A DNA stretch of 64,000 bases from contig NZ_VIQO01000013.1 of NCBI RefSeq assembly GCF_007483665.1, positions 1 to 64,000 on the forward strand. Direction: 5' to 3'. Under the pieces are notes generated by a model. The model did not search any database, was not told the origin of the DNA, and saw only the letters and a list, made by a program, of their open reading frames with translations. Made by a program: the position numbers and the translations under genes. The number at the start of each line of letters is the position of its first letter. Within the stretch, counting starts at the first letter, position 1. Source of the DNA: Catellatospora sichuanensis. Lineage in GTDB: Bacteria; Actinomycetota; Actinomycetes; Mycobacteriales; Micromonosporaceae. Positions 7,904 to 15,146 of this stretch are shown here, piece by piece.

Positions 7904-8331
7904 CCGGGCTGCCAGCATGATCATTTCCTCTCGCTGAGCGGTCACCCCCGGCTTGATCGCTTCCGGCACGCCCTGACGTGCGTCGTCGCTGGCCGTGGCC
8001 GCATCGTCGGCCAGTCGATCACCAGCCGCGTTGATCAGAGCGCTGACCTGTGGCAACTCTTCGCCTTCGGCAAAGTCGATCTGTCCGATCGACTCAAGGC
8101 TTCGCTGCTGGCTGCCGGGTCGGGCGCGGGCCTGGCGCGGCCGGAGGCAGAGCGCCGAGGCCCAGTGCCCGGACCCAGCGCGGCGCTTCAGCGCCGCCTT
8201 GACCTCGTAGGGAAAGTTTCGACACATGCCGATGGGCTAGGTATGCCGGCAGGGAAGGTGCTGTGATCTCAGTGCGCTGGGAGATCGCGTGGTCGCCTTG
8301 CTGCCAGCTATGGCACGCGACCGGAGCGTTG
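7904..8331. other. No supportable gene; probable degenerate DNA
   Basis: No frame here has a start, ribosome site and composition that agree. On the minus strand an MCRNFPYEV start at 8227 opens a long frame, but it continues through the complement of the 7679-7903 gene and looks coincidental. An Ala/Asp/Glu-rich stretch at about 7915-8080 on that strand could be a gene remnant. Confidence 0.4.
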
Positions 8332-8664
8332 TCAGTGACGGGCATCCCAAGCGGCTTTTCTGGCGGCACGAACCTCTTCCGTCAGCCGCTCCAGCGTTTG
8401 TCCCGCGGGGAACGGTTGCGATGCTGCCCGCCAAGCTTCGGCGGCTAGTGTCTCTGGCCAGCGCGGAGTGTCTGGGCTGATCAGATTGCGGTACTTCTGC
8501 TGGAAGTCGTCGTCGCCATTGACGACCGCGCCGCCTTGGCCAAGTTGCGGCACCGGAAGCATGTTGAAGGTATGAACCACCTGAGTGCCGTCGTCTCCTT
8601 CGAAGATCAGCTCAACGTCGGTGTCTGACACCACCCGAAGGGCCTTGAAGCTCATGCTTTCCAT
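8332..8664 (-). CDS. Hypothetical soluble protein of the element
   Basis: Not recognised. It has 110 residues. The first half reads as beta-strands (FKALRVVSDTDVELIFEGDD, then VVHTFNMLPV), the middle is polar (GDDDFQQKYRNLISPDTPRW), and the end is helical and basic (LTEEVRAARKAAWDARH). There is no membrane span. A TAGATCATTCC sequence like the one in the left arm repeat lies just upstream of its start, between the gene and the right end of the element. Confidence 0.5.
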   Translation of the reverse strand: MESMSFKALRVVSDTDVELIFEGDDGTQVVHTFNMLPVPQLGQGGAVVNGDDDFQQKYRNLISPDTPRWPETLAAEAWRAASQPFPAGQTLERLTEEVRAARKAAWDARH

Positions 8665-8767
8665 CGCCCGACCCTAGATCATTCCCGACGGAGGTTGAAT
8701 ACCGTCGCACCTCGACGCGGTCGCGATGCGGCCGCGTTTTGCTTTGCGACCTGCGAAAACACATCCA

Positions 8768-8791
8768 AGATCATTCCGTGCATATTCCGTG
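8768..8791 (+). repeat. Arm-type repeat, right end of element
   Basis: It matches the 24-bp block at 6197-6220 with one substitution and the same orientation; TTCCGTG occurs twice at 11-bp spacing. It sits about 100 bp inside the right attachment core. A shorter third match, CCTAGATCATTCC, occurs at 8673-8685, so the right end may have been partly duplicated. Confidence 0.55.
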
Positions 8792-8893
8792 ACTGGCGAC
8801 AAACGGCGGCTCGGGGTGGCGCACGGCTGCACACGGCATCGATCGGCCGGTGTGAGTCTTCCCAGTTCGGAAGGGGAAATGCCTGATCGTGGA

Positions 8894-8937
8894 GGTGCCC
8901 CCGGCAGGAATCGAACCTGCGACCTGCGGTTTAGGAA
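8894..8937 (-). repeat. Right attachment-site copy within tRNA-Arg
   Basis: The 44-bp core is identical to 6082-6125 and covers the last 42 bases of the tRNA plus two flanking bases. Together the copies define the limits of the integrated element. Confidence 0.85.
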
Positions 8938-8968
8938 ACCGTTGCTCTATCCCCTGAGCTACGAGGGC
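8896..8968 (-). tRNA. tRNA-Arg (anticodon CCT)
   Basis: This is a complete 73-base cloverleaf on the minus strand. The acceptor stem pairs GCCCTCG with CGGGGGC (one G-U), and the discriminator is A. The D-arm carries AGCTCAGGGGATAGAGC, the anticodon loop is TTCCTAA with CCT, and the T-arm is GCAGG TTCGATT CCTGC. CCA is not encoded. It reads AGG codons. Its 3' half was used as the integration site of the element to the left, and the gene remains intact. Confidence 0.95.
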
Positions 8969-9117
8969 GCGAGTGCACAGTCTAGCGACCGGCGAGACAT
9001 CTCGCTGTACGAGGTGGTCCGGTATTGCCGGTGCGGCCTGAGCCGGCCCAGGTGGCGATCGGCCTGAGCGCCGCCGTCCTGGCGGCCGTGTACCGCACCC
9101 ACACGGAACGGTGCGGT

Positions 9118-9591
9118 TCAGCGGTTGGGGCGCAGGGTCCAGGTGATGGTCATTTCCCCGGTGGTCACGCCCTCGGCGTCGGCGATGACGACGTTCACCT
9201 CGAACTCGGGCCGCTGCCCGGCGTCCAGTTCGGCCACCACGTCCGCGGGCTGCCTTGAGAGCGTGGCGGTCGCGCTGACGACGCCCATGGCCAGTTTCCG
9301 GTACGCGATGCCTGCGCGCACCGCGAGCGGCGTGGCCCGGTGCAGCTGGTCGCCGAACGCGGCGAGCACGATGGCGCCGGAGGCGGTCTCGCCGAGGCTG
9401 AACATGGCGCCCGCGTGCGGTCCGCCGACGTGGTTGTGCACGGCGGGGTCGTCCGGCAGCGCGGCGACGGCGCGCACCCCGTCCCCGTCGACGGTGATCT
9501 CGGTGAACTCGATGCCGATGGTGCGCGCGAACGGCACGGTGGCCAGCAGGCCTTCGGCGACGGCGGTGGCGTCGATCGTCATGGCCGCCAT
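9118..9591 (-). CDS. Hotdog-fold thioesterase-like protein (DUF4442/PaaI type)
   Basis: A 157-residue single hotdog domain. The HNHVGGPHAGAMFSLGETASGAIV helix region and the surrounding strands match DUF4442/YiiD_C-like thioesterases. The usual catalytic acidic residue is probably the Glu of SLGET. Members hydrolyse acyl-CoA or acyl-ACP thioesters; the substrate is unknown. Two ATGs lie nine bases apart (9591, 9582), with no strong ribosome site at either. The gene is separated from the upstream ABC ATPase by a hairpin and is probably transcribed alone. Confidence 0.7.
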   Translation of the reverse strand: MAAMTIDATAVAEGLLATVPFARTIGIEFTEITVDGDGVRAVAALPDDPAVHNHVGGPHAGAMFSLGETASGAIVLAAFGDQLHRATPLAVRAGIAYRKLAMGVVSATATLSRQPADVVAELDAGQRPEFEVNVVIADAEGVTTGEMTITWTLRPNR

Positions 9592-9640
9592 GTTACCGAC
9601 AAGTAACTAATGGCGGCAAGGGGTCGGCAGGCAAACGAAA

Positions 9641-9701
9641 GATCGCCGCCTCGTGTCGAAACCCGAAGTGAAACCCCGGGTTTCGACATGAAGCGGCGAT
9701 C
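9641..9701. terminator. Long hairpin after the ABC ATPase gene
   Basis: GATCGCCGC (9641-9649) pairs with GCGGCGATC (9693-9701), and inside it the TGTCGAAACCCG stretch pairs with CGGGTTTCGACA. It lies between two leftward genes, so it should end the ABC ATPase transcript. There is no T-tract. Confidence 0.6.
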
Positions 9702-9741
9702 TTGGGCGAGGCCACCGGGCCTCGCCGGGCGAGGTGACCCG

Positions 9742-11052
9742 TCAGCGCCAGCCGACGTCGATCCGGTCACCGCGCTCGTCGAAGAAGTGCAGCGCGTCCA
9801 TGCGCACCGCGATGGACAGCGGATGGCCCGAGCTGATCTGCGGGTACGGCGCCAACCGCACCGCCAGTTCGGCGGCGCGCCGGTGGTGCCGGCCCGGGTC
9901 AGAGAGAACGCTCTCCCGCTCACGATGTGACGGCCGCTCGACCACCGAGGTCGCGACTCCGTTGCTGCGGCCCTTCATCCGGTTGATGACGTGGCCGAAG
10001 CGGCGCAGCCGGGAGCCGTGCTCCTCCTGCTCGGCCGCGGAACGGCCGATCTCATCGACCACGACCGCGGTCGCGCCGATGTCCACGAAGGCCAGCGACT
10101 CGTGACCGTGGTGCTCCAGGTAGCGGATGCGTCCCTGCAGCACGTCGCCCGGAGTGTCCGGGGCGACCGGCGTGAGGGCTTCGGCCCGTACGCCGATGAC
10201 GATGCGCTCGCCGTGGAAGTGCGACACGGCGCGAGCGCGGATGTCGTCCCACTTCAGGTACAGCGACTGCTCGCCCAGGTTGAGCTGGACGTAGCGGTCG
10301 AGGTGCACGTAGACCGACGCCTCCAGCAGGTTCATACGCGGGCTGCCCAGGAAGGCGGCCACGTAGAGGGTGGCCGGCTTGCCGTACACCTGCGTGGGTG
10401 TGCCGACGTCCTGCAGCACGCCCTTGCGCATGATGGCGACCCGGTCGGCCATGGTCAGCGCCTCGGCCTGGTCGTGCGTCACGTAGACGGTGCTGACGCC
10501 CAGCTCGCGGACCAGCCCGGAGATCTCGGCGCGCAGCTCGGCACGCAGGCCGCTGTCGAGGTTGGACAGCGGCTCGTCCATCAGGAAGAGCCCGGGACGG
10601 CGCACGATGGCGCGGCCCATGGCCACCCGCTGGCGCTGGCCGCCGGACAGCTGGCTCGGCTTGCGGCCGAGCACGTCCCCTATGCCCAGGGCGCTGGCGA
10701 CGTCGGCGACCCGCTCCGCGCGCGGCTCCGGCTCGATGCCGGAAAGCCGCAGCGGGAAGCCGATGTTCTCGCCGACGGTCATGTGCGGGTACAGCGCGAA
10801 GTCCTGGAAGACCATGGCGATGCGCCGGTCGCGCGGCGGGAGCTGGTTGGCCAGCTGGCCGTCGAGCATGATGGCGCCGCTGCTGGGGTCCTCAAGCCCG
10901 GCGATCATGCGAAGCACGGTCGATTTGCCGCAGCCGGAAGGACCCAGGAGCACCATGAACTCCCCGTCGGCCACGTCCAGGCTGACGTTGTCGACCGCTA
11001 CGGTCCCATCTGGAAAAACCTTGGTGACGTCTTTGAGCGCGACGGTTGTCAC
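9742..11052 (-). CDS. Sugar ABC transporter ATP-binding protein, orphan (MsiK/UgpC-like)
   Basis: 436 residues. The ABC domain shows Walker A GPSGCGKST (about 37-45), signature LSGGQRQRVAMGRA, Walker B LFLMDEPLSNLD and the switch histidine in YVTHDQ. The C-terminal OB/TOBE region is longer than the usual 360-380 residues because of an extra basic stretch of about 50 residues (EEHGSRLRRFGHVINRMKG onward) before the closing MDALHFFDERGDRIDVGW. GTG 11052 has a GGAGGAG site. No permease or binding-protein genes are adjacent. By analogy with streptomycete MsiK, it may energise several carbohydrate importers encoded elsewhere. Confidence 0.82.
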   Translation of the reverse strand: MTTVALKDVTKVFPDGTVAVDNVSLDVADGEFMVLLGPSGCGKSTVLRMIAGLEDPSSGAIMLDGQLANQLPPRDRRIAMVFQDFALYPHMTVGENIGFPLRLSGIEPEPRAERVADVASALGIGDVLGRKPSQLSGGQRQRVAMGRAIVRRPGLFLMDEPLSNLDSGLRAELRAEISGLVRELGVSTVYVTHDQAEALTMADRVAIMRKGVLQDVGTPTQVYGKPATLYVAAFLGSPRMNLLEASVYVHLDRYVQLNLGEQSLYLKWDDIRARAVSHFHGERIVIGVRAEALTPVAPDTPGDVLQGRIRYLEHHGHESLAFVDIGATAVVVDEIGRSAAEQEEHGSRLRRFGHVINRMKGRSNGVATSVVERPSHRERESVLSDPGRHHRRAAELAVRLAPYPQISSGHPLSIAVRMDALHFFDERGDRIDVGWR

Positions 11053-11240
11053 CGTCTCCTCCCACAGCGATCGTTCCGGCCCCGAATCTGGACACTCTCG
11101 CGAAAAATCCCCCGCCTTCCTATCGGGTAAACGTTCCATGTTCACGCGGTCACGAATCTATTACCTTGCCGCTCGCCCAGTTCACGACGCTGCGGAATCG
11201 CATGCGAACGCACCGTGTCTTTTTCGGAGAGTGCAAACAG

Positions 11241-11274
11241 CGAGGCCCGGACCGCCGTCGCGGACCGGGCCTCG
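11241..11274. terminator. Hairpin downstream of the GT2-TagF gene
   Basis: CGAGGCCCGG (11241-11250) pairs with CCGGGCCTCG (11265-11274). It lies 18 bases past the stop of the leftward fusion gene. The rest of 11053-11291 contains the upstream region of the ABC ATPase and no gene. Confidence 0.6.
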
Positions 11275-11291
11275 GAAAGGCGGCGCAATCC

Positions 11292-13466
11292 TCAGCGCGG
11301 CGGCACCGGTCGCGGCGGCGTCACCTGCTCGCCGAGAAAAACGCGGCGCACCACCCGTTCGGCCGCGTGCCCGTCCTCCCAGGCGCAGAAGCGGTCACGG
11401 AACGCCGCACGACGCTCACTCCACGCGTTCGCGCGGCCTTCGCCGAGCAGCGAGACCAATTCGGCGAAGCTGCCGGCGACCGGACCCGGCGCGTGCTCGA
11501 TCACGTCCAGCGAGGCGCCACGTGCCGCGCGGTACTCGGCCCAGTCCGGCACGTAGAGCACGATGGGCCGGTCCAGCACCGCGAAGTCGAAGATCACTGA
11601 CGAGTAGTCGCTGACCAGGATGTCAGCGGCGAGGTAGAGGTCCTCCACCACGGGATACGCCGACACGTCCTGCACCCGGGGGTCCGGGGAGTCCACGCCG
11701 GGCACCAGGCGGCCGCGCACCAGCACCCGGGCGCGCGGGCCCAGCGCCGCGGCGAGCGCCGCCGGGTCGAAGGGCGGCAGGGTCAGCGGCTCCGGGCGTG
11801 ACGTCGGCATGTACAGCACGACGGTCTCGTCCTCGGGCACGCCCAGCGCCGCCCGGGCCGCCGCGGACTCGGCCGCGCCCGCGCGGGCCAGCCGGTCGTT
11901 GCGGGGCGAGCCGGTCTCCAGCGACTCGAACGCGCACGGGTAAACCCGCTCCCACACCTCGGTGCTGTGGGCGTTCGCGCTGACGCTGAAGTCCCAGCGG
12001 TCGCTGCGGCGCAGCAGGGCCGCGAAGTTGTGCTTCTCGCCCGCCGGGTGGTGCTGCTCGTCCAGGCCCATCGCCTTGACCGGGGTGCCGTGGTGCGTCT
12101 GCAGGTGCACCTGGCCCGGCCGCTTGCGCACGAAGTCCGGGAAGTTCACGTTGTTGACCAGGTACTTCGCCCGGCCCAGCAGCCGGTAGTAGGCACGCGA
12201 GCCCTCGACCACGTGGGCCGTGCCCGCGGGGACCGCGCCCACCGCGTCCCGGCCGATCACCCACACCCCGCGCACATGCGGGGCGAGGCGGCGGGCCGCC
12301 TGCTCGACCGCGGCCGGGTTGCAGGAGACCTCGCGGTACCAGTACGCCGCGTAACCGGCCAGGTTCTCCTCGAGCGGCAGCCGGCGCTGCAACCGGTAGT
12401 AGGCGCGGGCGAGCAGGCCCAGGTGGGCGCCCGACCCGGCGCGCTCGCGCAACCCGGAGGTCACCGCACCGCGCACCCGGCGCTGGGTGCGCCGCACCGC
12501 CTGCAGCGCGGCGTACGAGCGCCAGGCCCGCCGGGCCACCAGGCGGTAGCGCAGCCCGTCCGCGCCGCCCGGCGGGGCGAACCCGCCCGCGGGCAGGTAG
12601 CGGGCGAACATGTCGGCGGTGCGCAGGAACGAGTGCTTGCGCAGGTTGGCCGGCAGCCGGTCCTCGTTGCCGACGGTCTGCATCAGGTGCCAGATCATGC
12701 GCGCGAACAGCACCGGCCGGACCGGATCGGCCCGGCCGCCCTGCAGGTCGATCAGCTCCCAGGCCCGCTCCCAGTGGGTGAAGACCTCCAGGTGCCGGGG
12801 GTTCACGGTGCGCGTGATCGCGCCCTGGCGGCGCTGGCGGTAGGCGTAGCAGACCTCCTCCAGCGTGAAGATCCGCTCGGCACCGACCAGCAGCGGGTAC
12901 GTCCAGGAGACGTCCTCGTACCAGCCCGGGGCGAAGCGCAGGTCGAGCTTGGCCAGCAGGTCCCGCCGTACGATCTTGTTCCACACGGTGTGGATGGTCT
13001 TGACCAGCCCCGGGCGGGACTGCAGGTCGGCCCCGTTGGGCCCGGCCGCGGCGGCCAGCGACCGGCGCAGCCTGCTGCGGCGCGGCCGCCCGATCGGGTA
13101 CGTGCGCTCGAAGTCCACGATCAGCACGTCCGGCGCCTGCTCGCGCAGTGCCCGCGCGACCGTCTCCAGCGAGCCCGGGGTGAGCGTGTCGTCGGTGTCG
13201 ACGAACCACACGTACTCGCCGGTCGCCTGGGCCAGGCCTAGATTGCGCGCCTCCCCGAGCCCGACGTTCTGCGCCAGGTGCAGCACGCTGACCCGGGAGT
13301 CCCGGGCGGCGTACTCGTCGAAGATCTCGCCGCAGTGGTCCGGCGACCGGTCGTCGACCGCGATCAGTTCGACGTCGGCGAAGCCCTGGTCCAGGATCGA
13401 GTCGAGGCACTCGCGCAGGTAGCCCTGCACCTTGTAGGCGGGCAGGACGATGCTCAGCAGCGTCAC
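11292..13466 (-). CDS. Glycosyltransferase family 2 fused to CDP-glycerol glycerophosphotransferase (TagF-like)
   Basis: 724 residues in two parts. Residues 1 to about 320 form a GT-A glycosyltransferase (LLSIVLPAYK, VDDRSPDHCGE, WFVDTDD). From about 380 a TagF/TagB-type polymerase domain follows, with LVNNVNFPDF, LQTHHGTPVKAMG, VLYMPTSRPEP and DILVSDYSSVIFDFAVLDRPIV, the last containing the conserved Asp/Ser-rich nucleotide site. Such proteins build glycerol- or sugar-phosphate wall polymers at the inner membrane face. The N-terminal half is paralogous to the glycosyltransferase at 477-1616. The GTG start lacks a strong ribosome site. The polymer identity is inference. Confidence 0.85.
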   Translation of the reverse strand: MTLLSIVLPAYKVQGYLRECLDSILDQGFADVELIAVDDRSPDHCGEIFDEYAARDSRVSVLHLAQNVGLGEARNLGLAQATGEYVWFVDTDDTLTPGSLETVARALREQAPDVLIVDFERTYPIGRPRRSRLRRSLAAAAGPNGADLQSRPGLVKTIHTVWNKIVRRDLLAKLDLRFAPGWYEDVSWTYPLLVGAERIFTLEEVCYAYRQRRQGAITRTVNPRHLEVFTHWERAWELIDLQGGRADPVRPVLFARMIWHLMQTVGNEDRLPANLRKHSFLRTADMFARYLPAGGFAPPGGADGLRYRLVARRAWRSYAALQAVRRTQRRVRGAVTSGLRERAGSGAHLGLLARAYYRLQRRLPLEENLAGYAAYWYREVSCNPAAVEQAARRLAPHVRGVWVIGRDAVGAVPAGTAHVVEGSRAYYRLLGRAKYLVNNVNFPDFVRKRPGQVHLQTHHGTPVKAMGLDEQHHPAGEKHNFAALLRRSDRWDFSVSANAHSTEVWERVYPCAFESLETGSPRNDRLARAGAAESAAARAALGVPEDETVVLYMPTSRPEPLTLPPFDPAALAAALGPRARVLVRGRLVPGVDSPDPRVQDVSAYPVVEDLYLAADILVSDYSSVIFDFAVLDRPIVLYVPDWAEYRAARGASLDVIEHAPGPVAGSFAELVSLLGEGRANAWSERRAAFRDRFCAWEDGHAAERVVRRVFLGEQVTPPRPVPPR

Positions 13467-13574
13467 GTCGGCATCGGCCCCCTGTGCGGCGGGGCCGGTG
13501 CGGCCCGCGTTCGGTATCCGTCAACGCTAACAACGCGGGCCGGGCTCAACCGGGTGAAACCGTAGGACGGCCCC

Positions 13575-14933
13575 TCAGCACTCGATCACGTTGACGGCGA
13601 GGCCGCCACGCGCGGTCTCCTTGTACTTGACCTTCATGTCGGCGCCGGTCTCCCGCATCGTCTTGATCACCTTGTCCAGGGACACGAAGTGGTTGCCGTC
13701 GCCGCGCAGCGCCAGCCGCGCCGCGGTGATCGCCTTGACACTGGCCACCGCGTTGCGCTCGATGCACGGGATCTGCACGAGGCCGCCCACCGGGTCGCAG
13801 GTGAGCCCGAGGTTGTGCTCCATCGCGATCTCGGCGGCGTTCTCCACCTGCTCCGGGGTCCCGCCGAGCACCTCGGCCAGGCCGGCCGCCGCCATCGAGC
13901 AGGCCGAGCCGACCTCGCCCTGGCAGCCGACCTCGGCCCCGGAGATGGACGCGTTCTCCTTGAACAGCACGCCGATCGCAGCGGCGGTGAGCAGGAAGCG
14001 CACCACACCGTCGTCGTTCGCGCCGGGCACGAAACGGGCGTAGTAGTGCAGCACCGCAGGCACGATGCCGGCCGCGCCGTTGGTCGGGGCGGTGACCACC
14101 CGGCCGCCGGCCGCGTTCTCCTCGTTCACGGCGAGCGCGAACAGCGTGATCCAGTCCATGACCCGCAGCGGGTCGGTGGCGAAGTGCTCCTTGGACAGGG
14201 TGCGGTGCAGCTCCGCGGCGCGCCGGCGCACCTTCAGGCCGCCCGGCAGCGTGCCCTCGACGTTGCAGCCGGTCTCCACGCAGTCCTGCATGACCTGCCA
14301 GATGCGCAGGAGCCCGGCCCGCACGTCGGCCTCCGAGCGCCAGGACAGCTCGTTGGCCAGCACGATGTCGCTGATACGCAGGCCGGTGTCCTTGGCCAGG
14401 GCGAGCAGCTCGCCACCGGTCCGGTACGGAAAGCGCACCACCGTGTCATCCGGTTTGATACGGTCTGCCCCGGCCGCGTCCTCGTCCACCACGAACCCGC
14501 CGCCGACCGAGTAGTAGGTGCGCTCGCGCACGCACGCCCCGGCCGCGTCGAAGGCCGCGAACGTCATCCCGTTCGGGTGGAAGGGCAGCGAGCGCCGGCG
14601 GTGCAGGGTCAGTTCGAAGCCCGCGTCCTCGATGTCGAGCAGCCGGACCCGGCCCGCCGCCTTGATCTCGCGGAACCGGGCGTCGGCGGTGGCCGTGTCG
14701 ACGGTCTCGGGGTCGTCTCCGGCCAGCCCCAGCAGCACCGCCTTGTCGCTGCCGTGCCCGTGGCCGGTCGCGCCCAGCGATCCGAAGAGCTCGGCGCGCA
14801 CCAGCGCAACGTCGCTGAGCAGCCCGTCCGCCTTCAGCCCGGTCGCGAACCGGTTCGCCGCGCGCATCGGCCCGACCGTATGCGAGCTGGAGGGCCCGAT
14901 CCCGATCTTGAAAAGGTCGAACACGCTGATCAC
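13575..14933 (-). CDS. sdaA: L-serine ammonia-lyase (single-chain, iron-sulfur)
   Basis: 452 residues from GTG 14933. The N-terminal beta domain begins [20 protein letters not shown], the signature of this family. The alpha domain contains the [4Fe-4S] cysteine regions: [18 protein letters not shown] and IPCIERN. The enzyme deaminates L-serine to pyruvate and ammonia in the cytosol. A GGAAGG lies about 10 bases upstream of the start. It stands alone between the polymer gene and the Tat lipoprotein. The serine-forming gene serC lies about 9 kb away. Confidence 0.92.
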   Translation of the reverse strand: MISVFDLFKIGIGPSSSHTVGPMRAANRFATGLKADGLLSDVALVRAELFGSLGATGHGHGSDKAVLLGLAGDDPETVDTATADARFREIKAAGRVRLLDIEDAGFELTLHRRRSLPFHPNGMTFAAFDAAGACVRERTYYSVGGGFVVDEDAAGADRIKPDDTVVRFPYRTGGELLALAKDTGLRISDIVLANELSWRSEADVRAGLLRIWQVMQDCVETGCNVEGTLPGGLKVRRRAAELHRTLSKEHFATDPLRVMDWITLFALAVNEENAAGGRVVTAPTNGAAGIVPAVLHYYARFVPGANDDGVVRFLLTAAAIGVLFKENASISGAEVGCQGEVGSACSMAAAGLAEVLGGTPEQVENAAEIAMEHNLGLTCDPVGGLVQIPCIERNAVASVKAITAARLALRGDGNHFVSLDKVIKTMRETGADMKVKYKETARGGLAVNVIEC

Positions 14934-15146
14934 GGGGTGTGCCTTCCGACGCTGGAACGGACGGTCAACAGTAGCTCTGCTACCGGCAGGACCGTCAGCC
15001 GAGTACTCTTCGGCGGGCTGGAACCGGTTCCGCACCCCCAACCCCCCTCGCGCCCCCCGTTCGACGATGCGAATCAGCGAACACCCCCTGCGAGTAGTTG
15101 GTCACGGATCGCTGTTCCGGCGACGTCACGTCGGGGGAGTTCTGCC

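Larger units (their letters stand above)
6082..8937. mobile_element. Decayed tRNA-Arg-integrated element (about 2.85 kb)
   Basis: The segment is bounded by an exact 44-bp direct repeat (6082-6125 and 8894-8937) equal to the 3' half of tRNA-Arg(CCT). Repeat orientation is as expected when an element inserts into a tRNA 3' end: the intact gene is rebuilt on the right and the displaced 3' half sits at the far left. Both interior ends carry a 24-bp TTCCGTG repeat. Inside are only small unknown genes, a tRNA-Tyr 3' fragment and a large inverted repeat. No integrase, excisionase or replication gene is visible, so the element is a deletion relic or needs a helper. Confidence 0.75.

Noticed and set aside
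7565-8227. Minus-strand open frame of 220 codons beginning MCRNFPYEV
   Set aside because: It runs through the complement of a more credible small gene and its composition does not stay protein-like; probably a chance frame, with a possible short remnant.
11623-13533. Long minus-strand frame in a second phase across the GT2-TagF gene
   Set aside because: Arg/Gly/Ala/Pro-rich shadow typical of high-GC coding DNA; the other phase has all family motifs.
13689-15100. Plus-strand frame over the serine dehydratase gene
   Set aside because: It is the antisense shadow of sdaA; the real gene in this frame starts only at 15147 with a ribosome site and Tat signal.
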